Source: Phlebotomus papatasi (Eukaryota; Arthropoda; Insecta; Diptera; Psychodidae). Taken from it: a DNA stretch of 64,000 bases. The stretch covers positions 11,284,001 through 11,348,000 of the forward strand of contig NC_077222.1 of assembly GCF_024763615.1 (NCBI RefSeq). Direction: 5' to 3'. Positions 26,401 through 39,788 of this stretch are shown here, piece after piece. The notes under the pieces are model-generated. The model did no database searches, had not been told where the DNA came from, and saw nothing but the letters and a program-made list of their open reading frames with translations. The number at the start of each line of letters is the position of its first letter. Position 1 is the first letter of the stretch. A program made the translations under genes and the position numbers.

Positions 26401-29400
26401 TAGACCCCCCAAAGTTGGCATTAAAAAAAATTTTTTTAGGCATATTTTGTATGCAAATCTTTAAACGCGAATATCTCCTAAACTAGAAGAGATAGACCCC
26501 CCAAAGTTGGCATCAAAAAAAATTTTTTTTAGGCATATTTTGTATGCAAATCTTTAACCGCGAATATCTCCTAAACTAGAAGAGATAGACCCCCCAAAGT
26601 TGGCATCAAAAAAAAATTTTTTTTAGGCATATTTTGTATGCAAATCTTTAAACGCGAATATCTCCTAAACTAGAAGAGATAGACCCCCCAAAGTTGGCAT
26701 CAAAAAAAATTTTTTTTAGGCATATTTTGTATGCAAATCTTTAAACGCGAATATCTCCTAAACTAGAAGAGATAGACCCCCCAAAGTTGGCATCAAAAAA
26801 AATTTTTTTTAGGCATATTTTGTATGCAAATCTTTAAACGCGAATATCTCCTAAACTAGAAGAGATAGACCCCCCAAAGTTGGCATCAAAAAAAAATTTT
26901 TTTAGGCATATTTTGTATGCAAATCTTTAAACGCGAATATCTCCTAAACTAGAAGAGATAGACCCCCCAAAGTTGGCATCAAAAAAAATTTTTTAGGCAT
27001 ATTTTGTATGCAAATCTTTAAACGCGAATATCTCCTAAACTAGAAGAGATAGACCCCCCAAAGTTGGCATCAAAAAAAATTTTTTTTAGGCATATTTTGT
27101 ATGCAAATCTTTAAACGCGAATATCTCCTAAACTAGAAGAGATAGACCCCCCAAAGTTGGCATCAAAAAAAATTTTTTTTAGGCATATTTTGTATGCAAA
27201 TCTTTAAACGCGAATATCTCCTAAACTAGAAGAGATAGACCCCCCAAAGTTGGCATCAAAAAAAAAATTTTTTAGGCATATTTTGTATGCAAATCTTTAA
27301 ACGCGAATATCTCCTAAACTAGAAGAGATAGACCCCCCAAAGTTGGCATCAAAAAAAATTTTTTTTAGCCATATTTTGTATGCAAATCTTTAAACGCGAA
27401 TATCTCCTAAACTAGAAGAGATAGACCCCCCAAAGTTGGCATCAAAAAAAAATTTTTAGGCATATTTTGTATGCAAATCTTTAAACGCGAATATCTCCTA
27501 AACTAGAAGAGATAGACCCCCCAAAGTTGGCATCAAAAAAATTTTTTTTAGGCATATTTTGTATGCAAATCTTTAAACGCGAATATCTCCTAAACTAGAA
27601 GAGATAGACCCCCAAAGTTGGCATCAAAAAAAAATTTTTTAGGCATATTTTGTATGCAAATCTTTAAACGCGAATATCTCCTAAACTAGAAGAGATAGAC
27701 CCCCCAAAGTTGGCATCAAAAAAAATTTTTTAGGCATATTTTGTATGCAAATCTTTAAACGCGAATATCTCCTAAACTAGAAGAGATAGACCCCCCAAAG
27801 TTGGCATCAAAAAAAAAATTTTTTAGGCATATTTTGTATGCAAATCTTTAAACGCGAATATCTCCTAAACTAGAAGAGATAGACCCCCCAAAGTTGGCAT
27901 CAAAAAAAATTTTTTTTAGGCATATTTTGTATGCAAATCTTTAAACGCGAATATCTCCTAAACTAGAAGAGATAGACCCCCCAAAGTTGGCATCAAAAAA
28001 AATTTTTTTTAGGCATATTTTGTATGCAAATCTTTAAACGCGAATATCTCCTAAACTAGAAGAGATAGACCCCCAAAGTTGGCATCAAAAAAATTTTTTT
28101 TAGGCATATTTTGTATGCAAATCTTTAAACGCGAATATCTCCTAAACTAGAAGAGATAGACCCCCCAAAGTTGGCATCAAAAAAATTTTTTTTAGGCATA
28201 TTTTGTATGCAAATCTTTAAACGCGAATATCTCCTAAACTAGAAGAGATAGACCCCCCAAAGTTGGCATCAAAAAAAATTTTTTTTAGGCATATTTTGTA
28301 TGCAAATCTTTAAACGCGAATATCTCCTAAACTAGAAGAGATAGACCCCCCAAAGTTGGCATCAAAAAAATTTTTTTTAGGCATATTTTGTATGCAAATC
28401 TTTAAACGCGAATATCTCCTAAACTAGAAGAGATAGACCCCCCAAAGTTGGCATCAAAAAAAATTTTTTTTAGCCATATTTTGTATGCAAATCTTTAACC
28501 GCGAATATCTCCTAAACTAGAAGAGATAGACCCCCCAAAGTTGGCATCAAAAAAATTTTTTTTTAGGCATATTTTGTATGCAAATATTTAAACGCGAATA
28601 TCTCCTAAACTAGAAGAGATAGACCCCACAAAGTTGGCATCAAAAAAAATTTTTTTTAGGCATATTTTGTATGCAAATCTTTAAACGCGAATATCTCCTA
28701 AACTAGAAGAGATAGACCCCCCAAAGTTGGCATCAAAAAAATTTTTTTTAGGCATATTTTGTATGCAAATCTTTAAACGCGAATATCTCCTAAACTAGAA
28801 GAGATAGACCCCCCAAAGTTGGCATCAAAAAAAATTTTTTTTAGGCATATTTTGTATGCAAATCTTTAAACGCGAATATCTCCTAAACTAGAAGAGATAG
28901 ACCCCCCAAAGTTGGCATCAAAAAAAATTTTTTTAGGCATATTTTGTATGCAAATCTTTAAACGCGAATATCTCCTAAACTAGAAGAGATAGACCCCCCA
29001 AAGTTAGCATCAATAAAATTTTTTTTAGCCATATTTTGTATGCAAATCTTTAAACGCGAATATCTCCTAAACTAGAAGAGATAGACCCCCCAAAGTTGGC
29101 ATCAAAAAAAATTTTTTTTAGGCATATTTTGTATGCAAATCTTTAAACGCGAATATCTCCTAAACTAGAAGAGATAGACCCCCCAAAGTTGGCATCAAAA
29201 AAAAATTTTTTAAGGCATATTTTGTATGCAAATCTTTAAACGCGAATATCTCCTAAACTAGAAGAGATAGATCCCCCAAAGTTGGCATCAAAAAAAAATT
29301 TTTTTAGGCATATTTTGTATGCAAATCTTTAAACGCGAATATCTCCTAAACTAGAAGAGATAGACCCCCCAAAGTTGGCATCAAAAAAAAATTTTTTTAG

Positions 29401-32400
29401 GCATATTTTGTATGCAAATCTTTAAACGCGAATATCTCCTAAACTAGAAGAGATAGACCCCCCAAAGTTGGCATCAAAAAAAATTTTTTTTAGGCATATT
29501 TTGTATGCAAATCTTTAAACGCGAATATCTCCTAAACTAGAAGAGATAGACCCCCCAAAGTTGGCATCAAAAAAATTTTTTTTAGCCATATTTTGTATGC
29601 AAATCTTTAAACGCGAATATCTCCTAAACTAGAAGAGATAGACCCCCCAAAGTTGGCATCAAAAAAAATTTTTTTTAGGCATATTTTGTATGCAAATCTT
29701 TAAACGCGAATATCTCCTAAACTAGAAGAGATAGACCCCCCAAAGTTGGCATCAAAAAAAATTTTTTTTAGGCATATTTTGTATGCAAATCTTTAAACGC
29801 GAATATCTCCTAAACTAGAAGAGATAGACCCCCCAAAGTTGGCATCAAAAAAAAATTTTTTTAGGCATATTTTGTATGCAAATCTTTAACCGCGAATATC
29901 TCCTAAACTAGAAGAGATAGACCCCCCAAAGTTGGCATCAAAAAAAATTTTTTTTAGGCATATTTTGTATGCAAATCTTTAAACGCGAATATCTCCTAAA
30001 CTAGAAGAGATAGCCCCCCAAAGTTGGCATCAAAAAAAATTTTTTTTAGGCATATTTTGTATGCAAATCTTTAAACGCGAATATCTCCTAAACTAGAAGA
30101 GATAGACCCCCCAAAGTTGGCATCAAAAAAAAATTTTTTTAGGCATACTTTGTATTCAAATCTTTAATCGCGAATATCTCCTAAACTAGAAGAGATAGAC
30201 CCCCCAAAGTTGGCATCAAAAAAAAATTTTTTTAAGGCATATTTTGTATGCAAATCTTTAAACGCGAATATCTCCTAAACTAGAAGAGATAGATCCCCCA
30301 AAGTTGGCATCAAAAAAAAATTTTTTTAGGCATATTTTGTATGCAAATCTTTAAACGCGAATATCTCCTAAACTAGAAGAGATAGACCCCCCAAAGTTGG
30401 CATCAAAAAAAAATTTTTTTAGGCATATTTTGTATTCAAATCTTTAATCGCGAATATCTCCTAAACTAGAAGAGATAGACCCCCCAAAGTTGGCATCAAA
30501 AAAAATTTTTTTTTAGGCATATTTTGTATGCAAATCTTTAAACGCGAATATCTCCTAAACTAGAAGAGATAGACCCCCCAAAGTTGGCATCAAAAAAAAA
30601 TTTTTTTAGGCATACTTTGTATTCAAATCTTTAATCGCGAATATCTCCTAAACTAGAAGAGATAGACCCCCCAAAGTTGGCATCAAAAAAAAATTTTTTT
30701 TAGGCATATTTTGTATGCAAATCTTTAAACGCGAATATCTCCTAAACTAGAAGAGATAGACCCCCCAAAGTTGGCATCAAAAAAAAATTTTTTTAGGCAT
30801 ATTTTGTATGCAAATCTTTAAACGCGAATATCTCCTAAACTAGAAGAGATAGACCCCCCAAAGTTGGCATCAAAAAAATTTTTTTTAGGCATATTTTGTA
30901 TGCAAATCTTTAAACGCGAATATCTCCTAAACTAGAAGAGATAGCCCCCCAAAGTTGGCATCAAAAAAAATTTTTTTTAGGCATATTTTGTATGCAAATC
31001 TTTAAACGCGAATATCTCCTAAACTAGAAGAGATAGACCCCCCAAAGTTGGCATCAAAAAAAAATTTTTTTAAGGCATATTTTGTATGCAAATCTTTAAA
31101 CGCGAATATCTCCTAAACTAGAAGAGATAGATCCCCCAAAGTTGGCATCAAAAAAAATTTTTTTTAGGCATATTTTGTATGCAAATCTTTAAACGCGAAT
31201 ATCTCCTAAACTAGAAGAGATAGACCCCCCAAAGTTGGCATCAAAAAAAATTTTTTTTAGGCATATTTTGTATGCAAATCTTTAAACGCGAATATCTCCT
31301 AAACTAGAAGAGATAGACCCCCCAAAGTTCGCATCAAAAAAAAATTTTTTTAGGCATATTTTGTATGCAAATCTTTAAACGCGAATATCTCCTAAACTAG
31401 AAGAGATAGACCCCCCAAAGTTGGCATCAAAAAAAAATTTTTTTAAGGCATATTTTGTATGCAAATCTTTAAACGCGAATATCTCCTAAACTAGAAGAGA
31501 TAGATCCCCCAAAGTTGGCATCAAAAAAAAATTTTTTTAGGCATATTTTGTATGCAAATCTTTAAACGCGAATATCTCCTAAACTAGAAGAGATAGACCC
31601 CCCAAAGTTGGCATCAAAAAAAAATTTTTTTAGGCATATTTTGTATTCAAATCTTTAATCGCGAATATCTCCTAAACTAGAAGAGATAGACCCCCCAAAG
31701 TTGGAATCAAAAAAAATTTTTTTTTAGGCATATTTTGTATGCAAATCTTTAAACGCGAATATCTCCTAAACTAGAAGAGATATACCCCCCAAAGTTGGCA
31801 TCAAAAAAAAATTTTTTTAGGCATATTTTGTATGCAAATCTTTAAACGCGAATATCTCCTAAACTAGAAGAGATAGACCCCCCAAAGTTGGCATCAAAAA
31901 AAATTTTTTTAGGCATACTTTGTATTCAAATCTTTAATCGCGAATATCTCCTAAACTAGAAGAGATAGACCCCCCAAAGTTGGCATCAAAAAAAAATTTT
32001 TTTTAGGCATATTTTGTATGCAAATCTTTAAACGCGAATATCTCCTAAACTAGAAGAGATAGACCCCCCAAAGTTGGCATCAAAAAAAAATTTTTTTAGG
32101 CATATTTTGTATGCAAATCTTTAAACGCGAATATCTCCTAAACTAGAAGAGATAGACCCCCCAAAGTTGGCATCAAAAAAAATTTTTTTTAGGCATATTT
32201 TGTATGCAAATCTTTAAACGCGAATATCTCCTAAACTAGAAGAGATAGACCCCCCAAAGTTGGCATCAAAAAAAAATTTTTTTTAGGCATATTTTGTATG
32301 CAAATCTTTAAACGCGAATATCTCCTAAACTAGAAGAGATAGACCCCCCAAAGTTGGCATCAAAAAAAATTTTTTTTAGCCATATTTTGTATGCAAATCT

Positions 32401-34229
32401 TTAAACGCGAATATCTCCTAAACTAGAAGAGATAGACCCTCCAAAGTTGGCATCAAAAAAAATTTTTTTTAGGCATATTTTGTATTCAAATCTTTAAACG
32501 CGAATATCTCCTAAACTAGAAGAGATAGACCCCCCAAAGTTGGCATCAAAAAAAAATTTTTTTTAGGCATATTTTGTATGCAAATCTTTAAACGCGAATA
32601 TCTCCTAAACTAGAAGAGATAGACCCCCAAAGTTGGCATCAAAAAAAATTTTTTTTAGCCATATTTTGTATGCAAATCTTTAAACGCGAATATCTCCTAA
32701 ACTAGAAGAGATAGACCCCCCAAAGTTGGCATAAAAAAAATTTTTTTTAGGCATGTTTTGTATGCAAATCTTTAAACGCGAATATCTCCTAAACTAGAAG
32801 AGATAGACCCCCCAAAGTTGGCATCAAAAAAAATTTTTTTTAGGCATATTTTGTATGCAAATCTTTAAACGCGAATATCTCCTAAACTAGATGATATAGA
32901 CCCCCCAAAGTTGGCATCAAAAAAAATTTTTTTTAGCCATATTTTGTATGCAAATCTTTAAACGCGAATATCTCCTAAACTAGAAGAGATAGACCCCTCA
33001 AAGTTGGCATCAAAAAAAATTTTTTTTAGGCATATTTTGTATGCAAATCTTTAAACGCGAATATCTCCTAAACTAGAAGAGATAGACCCCCCAAAGTTGG
33101 CATCAAAAAAAATTTTTTTTAGGCATATTTTGTATGCAAATCTTTAAACGCGAATATCTCCTAAACTAGAAGAGATAGACCCCCCAAAGTTGGCATCAAA
33201 AAAAAATTTTTTTAGGCATATTTTGTATGCAAATCTTTAAACGCGAATATCTCCTAAACTAGAAGAGATAGACCCCCCAAAGTTGGCATCAAAAAAAATT
33301 TTTTTTAGCCATATTTTGTATGCAAATCTTTAAACGCGAATATCTCCTAAACTAGAAGACATAGACCCCCCAAAGTTGGCATCAAAAAAAATTTTTTTTA
33401 GCCATATTTTGTATGCAAATCTTTAAACGCGAATATCTCCTAAACTAGAAGAGATAGACCCCCCAAAGTTGGCATCAAAAAAAATTTTTTTTAGGCATAT
33501 TGTGTATGCAAATCTTTAAACGCGAATATCTCCTAAACTAGAAGAGATAGACCCCCCAAAGTTGGCATCAAAAAAAAATTTTTTTTAGGCATATTTTGTA
33601 TGCAAATCTTTAAACGCGAATATCTCCTAAACTAGAAGAGATAGACCCCCCAAAGTTGGCATCAAAAAAAATTTTTTTAGCCATATTTTGTATGCAAATC
33701 TTTAAACGCGAATATCTCCTAAACTAGAAGAGATAGACCCCCCAAAGTTGGCATCAAAAAAAATTTTTTTTAGCCATATTTTGTATGCAAATCTTTAAAC
33801 GCGAATATCTCCTAAACTAGAAGAGATAGACCCCCCAAAGTTGGCATCAAAAAAAATTTTTTTTAGGCATATTTTGTATGCAAATCTTTAAACGCGAATA
33901 TCTCCTAAACTAGAAGAGATAGACCCCCCAAAGTTGGCATCAAAAAAAATTTTTTTAGGCATATTTTGTATGCAAATCTTTAAACGCGAATATCTCCTAA
34001 ACTAGAAGAGATAGACCCCCCAAAGTTGGCATCGAGAAAAATTTTTTTTAGGCATATTTTGTATGCAAATCTTTAAACGCGAATATCTCCTAAACTAGAA
34101 GAGATAGACCCCCCAAAGTTGGCATCAAAAAAAATTTTTTTTAGGCATATTTTGTATGCAAATCTTTAAACGCGAATATCTCCTAAACTAGAAGAGATAG
34201 ACCCCCCAAAGTTGGCATCAAAAAAATTT

Positions 34230-35910
34230 TTTTTAAGGCATATTTTGTATGCAAATCTTTAAACGCGAATATCTCCTAAACTAGAAGAGATAGGCCCCCC
34301 AAAGTTGGCATCAAAAAAAATTTTTTTTAGGCATATTTTGTATGCAAATCTTTAAACGCGAATATCTCCTAAACTAGAAGAGATAGACCCCCCAAAGTTG
34401 GCATCAAAAAAAATTTTTTTTAGGCATATTTTGTATGCAAATCTTTAAACGCGAATATCTCCTAAACTAGAAGAGATAGACCCCCCAAAGTTGGCATCAA
34501 AAAAAATTTTTTTTAGGCATATTTTGTATGCAAATCTTTAAACGCGAATATCTCCTAAACTAGAAGAGATAGACCCCCCAAAGTTGGCATCAAAAAAAAA
34601 TTTTTTTAAGGCATATTTTGTATGCAAATCTTTAAACGCGAATATCTCCTAAACTAGAAGAGATAGGCCCCCCAAAGTTGGCATCAAGAAAAATTTTTTT
34701 TGAGGCATATTTTGTATGCAAATCTTTAAACGCGAATATCTCCTAAACTAGAAGAGATAGACCCCCCAAAGTTGGCATCAAAAAAAATTTTTTTTAGGCA
34801 TATTTTGTATGCAAATCTTTAAACGCGAATATCTCCTAAACTAGAAGAGATAGACCCCCCAAAGTTGGCATCAAGAAAAATTTTTTTTAGGCATATTTTG
34901 TATGCAAATCTTTAAACGCGAATATCTCCTAAACTAGAAGAGATAGACCCCCCAAAGTTGACATCAAAAAAAATTTTTTTTAGGCATATTTTGTATGCAA
35001 ATCTTTAAACGCGAATATCTCCTAAACTAGAAGAGATAGACCCCCCAAAGTTGGCATCAAGAAAAATTTTTTTTAGGCATATTTTGTATGCAAATCTTTA
35101 AACGCGAATATCTCCTAAACTAGAAGAGATAGGCCCCCCAAAGTTGGCATCAAAAAAAATTTTTTTTAGGCATATTTTGTATGCAAATCTTTAAACGCGA
35201 ATATCTCCTAAACTAGAAGAGATAGACCCCCCAAAGTTGGCATCAAAAAAAATTTTTTTTAGGCATATTTTGTATGCAAATCTTTAAACGCGAATATCTC
35301 CTAAACTAGAAGAGATAGACCCCCCAAAGTTGGCATCAAAAAAAATTTTTTTTAGGCATATTTTGTATGCAAATCTTTAAACGCGAATATCTCCTAAACT
35401 AGAAGAGATAGACCCCCCAAAGTTGGCATCAAAAAAAAATTTTTTTAAGGCATATTTTGTATGCAAATCTTTAAACGCGAATATCTCCTAAACTAGAAGA
35501 GATAGGCCCCCCAAAGTTGGCATCAAGAAAAATTTTTTTTGAGGCATATTTTGTATGCAAATCTTTAAACGCGAATATCTCCTAAACTAGAAGAGATAGA
35601 CCCCCCAAAGTTGGCATCAAAAAAAATTTTTTTTAGGCATATTTTGTATGCAAATCTTTAAACGCGAATATCTCCTAAACTAGAAGAGATAGACCCCCCA
35701 AAGTTGGCATCAAGAAAAATTTTTTTTAGGCATATTTTGTATGCAAATCTTTAAACGCGAATATCTCCTAAACTAGAAGAGATAGACCCCCCAAAGTTGA
35801 CATCAAAAAAAATTTTTTTTAGGCATATTTTGTATGCAAATCTTTAAACGCGAATATCTCCTAAACTAGAAGAGATAGACCCCCCAAAGTTGGCATCAAG
35901 AAAAATTTTT
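34230..35910. repeat. 839-bp (9-monomer) higher-order duplication near the gene-proximal end of the satellite
   Basis: Monomers carrying GGCCCCCC, CATCAAGAAAAATTT and TTTTGAGGCAT occur in the same order twice, with the CATCAAG...TTTTGAGG marker at about 34,681 and 35,520, an offset of 839 bp. The CATCAAG variant then recurs near 36,176, 36,547 and 37,013, indicating further local amplification in steps of about four to five monomers. Confidence 0.75.
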
Positions 35911-38900
35911 TTTAGGCATATTTTGTATGCAAATCTTTAAACGCGAATATCTCCTAAACTAGAAGAGATAGACCCCCCAAAGTTGACATCAAAAAAAATT
36001 TTTTTTAGGCATATTTTGTATGCAAATCTTTAAACGCGAATATCTCCTAAACTAGAAGAGATAGACCCCCCAAAGTTGGCATCAAAAAAAATTTTTTTTA
36101 GGCATATTTTGTATGCAAATCTTTAAACGCGAATATCTCCTAAACTAGAAGAGATAGACCCCCCAAAGTTGGCATCAAGAAAAAATTTTTTTAGGCATAT
36201 TTTGTATGCAAATCTTTAAACGCGAATATCTCCTAAACTAGAAGAGATAGACCCCCCAAAGTTGGCATCAAAAAAAATTTTTTTTAGGCATATTTTGTAT
36301 GCAAATCTTTAAACGCGAATATCTCCTAAACTAGAAGAGATAGACCCCCCAAAGTTGACATCAAAAAAAATTTTTTTTAGGCATATTTTGTATGCAAATC
36401 TTTAAACGCGAATATCTCCTAAACTAGAAGAGATAGACCCCCCAAAGTTGGCATCAAAAAAAATTTTTTTTAGGCATATTTTGTATGCAAATCTTTAAAC
36501 GCGAATATCTCCTAAACTAGAAGAGATAGACCCCCCAAAGTTGGCATCAAGAAAAAATTTTTTTAGGCATATTTTGTATGCAAATCTTTAAACGCGAATA
36601 TCTCCTAAACTAGAAGAGATAGACCCCCCAAAGTTGGCATCAAAAAAAATTTTTTTTAGGCATATTTTGTATGCAAATCTTTAAACGCGAATATCTCCTA
36701 AACTAGAAGAGATAGACCCCCCAAAGTTGGCATCAAAAAAAATTTTTTTTAGGCATATTTTGTATGCAAATCTTTAAACGCGAATATCTCCTAAACTAGA
36801 AGAGATAGACCCCCCAAAGTTGGCATCAAAAAAAATTTTTTTTAGGCATATTTTGTATGCAAATCTTTAAACGCGAATATCTCCTAAACTAGAAGAGATA
36901 GACCCCCCAAAGTTGGCATCAAAAAAAAATTTTTTTAGGCATATTTTGTATGCAAATCTTTAAACGCGAATATCTCCTAAACTAGAAGAGATAGACCCCC
37001 CAAAGTTGGCATCAAGAAAAAATTTTTTTAGGCATATTTTGTATGCAAATCTTTAAACGCGAATATCTCCTAAACTAGAAGAGATAGACCCCCCAAAGTT
37101 GGCATCAAAAAAAATTTTTTTTAGGCATATTTTGTATGCAAATCTTTAAACGCGAATATCTCCTAAACTAGAAGAGATAGACCCCCCAAAGTTGGCATCA
37201 AAAAAAATTTTTTTTAGGCATATTTTGTATGCAAATCTTTAAACGCGAATATCTCCTAAACTAGAAGAGATAGACCCCCCAAAGTTGGCATCAAAAAAAA
37301 TTTTTTTTAGGCATATTTTGTATGCAAATCTTTAAACGCGAATATCTCCTAAACTAGAAGAGATAGACCCCCCAAAGTTGGCATCAAAAAAATTTTTTTT
37401 TAGGCATATTTTGTATGCAAATCTTTAAACGCGAATATCTCCTAAACTAGAAGAGATAGACCCCCCAAAGTTGGCATCAAAAAAAAATTTTTTTTAGGCA
37501 TATTTTGTATGCAAATCTTTAAACGCGAATATCTCATAAACTAGAAGAGATAGGCCCCCCAAAGTTGGCATCAAAAAAAATTTTTTTTAGGCATATTTTG
37601 TATGCAAATCTTTAAACGCGAATATCTCCTAAACTAGAAGAGATAGACCCCCCAAAGTTGGCATCAAAAAAAATTTTTTTTAGGCATATTTTGTATGCAA
37701 ATCTTTAAACGCGTATATCTCCTAAACTAGAAGAGATAGACCCCCCAAAGTTGGCATCAAAAAAATTTTTTTTAGGCATATTTTGTATGCAAATCTTTAA
37801 ACGCGAATATCTCCTAAACTAGAAGAGATAGACCCCCCAAAGTTGGCATCAAAAAAAATTTTTTTTAGGCATATTTTGTATGCAAATCTTTAAACGCGAA
37901 TATCTCCTAAACTAGAAGAGATAGACCCCCAAAGTTGGCATCAAAAAAAATTTTTTTTAGGCATATTTTGTATGCAAATCTTTAAACGCGAATATCTCCT
38001 AAACTAGAAGAGATAGACCCCCCAAAGTTGGCATCAAAAAAATTTTTTTAGCCATATTTTGTATGCAAATCTTTAAACGCGAATATCTCCTAAACTAGAA
38101 GAGATAGACCCCCCAAAGTTGGCATCAAAAAAAATTTTTTTTAGGCATATTTTGTATGCAAATCTTTAAACGCGAATATCTCCTAAACTAGAAGAGATAG
38201 ACCCCCCAAAGTTGGCATCAAAAAAAAATTTTTTTAGGCATATTTTGTATGCAAATCTTTAAACGCGAATATCTCCTAAACTAGAAGAGATAGACCCCCC
38301 AAAGTTGGCATCAAAAAAATTTTTTTTAGGCATATTTTGTATGCAAATCTTTAAACGCGAATATCTCCTAAACTAGAAGAGATAGACCCCCCAAAGTTGG
38401 CATCAAAAAAAATTTTTTTTAGCCATATTTTGTATGCAAATCTTTAAACGCGAATATCTCCTAAACTAGAAGAGATAGACCCCCCAAAGTTGGCATCAAA
38501 AAAAATTTTTTTAGGCATATTTTGTATGCAAATCTTTAAACGCGAATATCTCCTAAACTAGAAGAGATAGACCCCCCAAAGTTGGCATCAAAAAAAATTT
38601 TTTTAGGCATATTTTGTATGCAAATCTTTAAACGCGAATATCTCCTAAACTAGAAGAGATAGACCCCCCAAAGTTGGCATCAAGAAAAATTTTTTTTAGG
38701 CATATTTTGTATGCAAATCTTTAAACGCGAATATCTCCTAAACTAGAAGAGATAGACCCCCCAAAGTTGGCATCAAAAAAAATTTTTTTTGAGGCATATT
38801 TTGTATGCAAATCTTTAAACGCGAATATCTCCTAAACTAGAAGAGATAGACCCCCCAAAGTTGGCATCAAAAAAAATTTTTTTTAGGCATATTTTGTATG

Positions 38901-39139
38901 CAAATCTTTAAACGCGAATATCTCCTAAACTAGAAGAGATAGACCCCCCAAAGTTGGCATCAAAAAAAATTTTTTTAGGCATATTTTGTATGCAAATCTT
39001 TAAACGCGAATATCTCCTAAACTAGAAGAGATAGACCCCCCAAAGTTGGCATCAAAAAAAAATTTTTTTAGGCATATTTTGTATGCAAATCTTTAAACGC
39101 GAATATCTCCTAAACTAGAAGAGATAGACCCCGTTGGCA

Positions 39140-39788
39140 CTTTTACCGACTTTTACAGTGTAAGAAAACTAGTAATTTTCAAAAATGTTTTTCACGCGCT
39201 GCCAACTTCAGACTGTGTGCGTACATGACGTTCGGCGAAAAACTAAAAAAAAGAAGAAGAAGAAATAGGAGGCTGTCAGACGTTAGTGAAAAAGAGATTT
39301 TTCCGTGAAAAAGGCCGCTTTTCCTCGCAATTTGTGCCCAAAATCCAACAATAGCACCCCTCAAAGGTAATTCCAATGGAATATTGTTGATATCTCTGCG
39401 ATATTCAGAGGAATTTGAATGTTTTCCACATGGCCCATTGCGAAGGCTCCCACTTTGCTGTCTTGTTTGCTCTCTTTTTGTCCCCCAATTCCTTTGTGTT
39501 TATCAGTCCCCCAGTTCTTTCTGGCCAGAGAAATCCATGTGGATGGGGCTTCTGTGAGTGCGTGGTTTGATTGAGAGTGAAGTGGTCAAGTGGGGAGCCC
39601 CCTGAATGTGAATCAATCTCGCACTTTGATATCGCACACGTCAATCTCCATGAAAAACCACCCATTTGATACCATTCCCAAGCTGATAGGCTTTTGTTTA
39701 CTCGGCAGAGAATGGTGTTATGAGATTCTCCTGGTGCCCACAGAGAGAATCCACGTGAAAGTCCCCAAATTCGACCAAACAGAGAAAC
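39140..39788 (+). other. Unique segment between satellite and Rme-8 start codon: 5' flank or 5' UTR
   Basis: About 650 bases of non-repetitive, more GC-balanced sequence separate the last truncated satellite monomer (GACCCC joined directly to GTTGGCA at about 39,132-39,139) from the ATG at 39,789. It must contain either the promoter and 5' UTR or the tail of a 5' UTR intron. A TGA in frame with the gene at 39,756-39,758 closes the frame upstream. A possible acceptor ending at 39,743 (pyrimidine-rich stretch then CAG) would allow a non-coding upstream exon. I see no convincing TATA box and cannot place the transcription start. Confidence 0.6.

Larger units (their letters stand above)
1..39139. 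repeat. Giant satellite DNA array, 91-95 bp monomer, about 425 copies
   Basis: The whole interval is a head-to-tail tandem array with no interruption by other sequence. Each monomer begins GAGATAGACCCCCCAAAG, continues through GTTGGCATC, a run of 7-11 A followed by 5-9 T, AGGCATATTTTGTATGCAAA, TCTTTAAACGCGAATATC and ends TCCTAAACTAGAA. Length varies from 91 to about 95 bp, almost entirely through the A and T runs. Copy number is estimated as array length divided by 92. Monomers are highly similar and differ at a few diagnostic sites: AAAGGCG, AAACGCG or AACCGCG; CCCCCC or CCCCTA; AGGCAT, AGCCAT or ACGCAT. The array starts at base 1, so its true length is unknown. It contains no sustained open reading frame. 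Satellites of this kind typically form heterochromatin or centromeric/pericentromeric DNA; that role here is inference. Confidence 0.98.

Noticed and set aside
1..39139. CRISPR-like regular repeats
   Set aside because: The monomers are contiguous, with no unique spacers, in an evident eukaryotic context.
1..39139. CENP-B box in the satellite
   Set aside because: No match to the core of the CENP-B box was found in the monomer, so a centromere role is not supported by this route.
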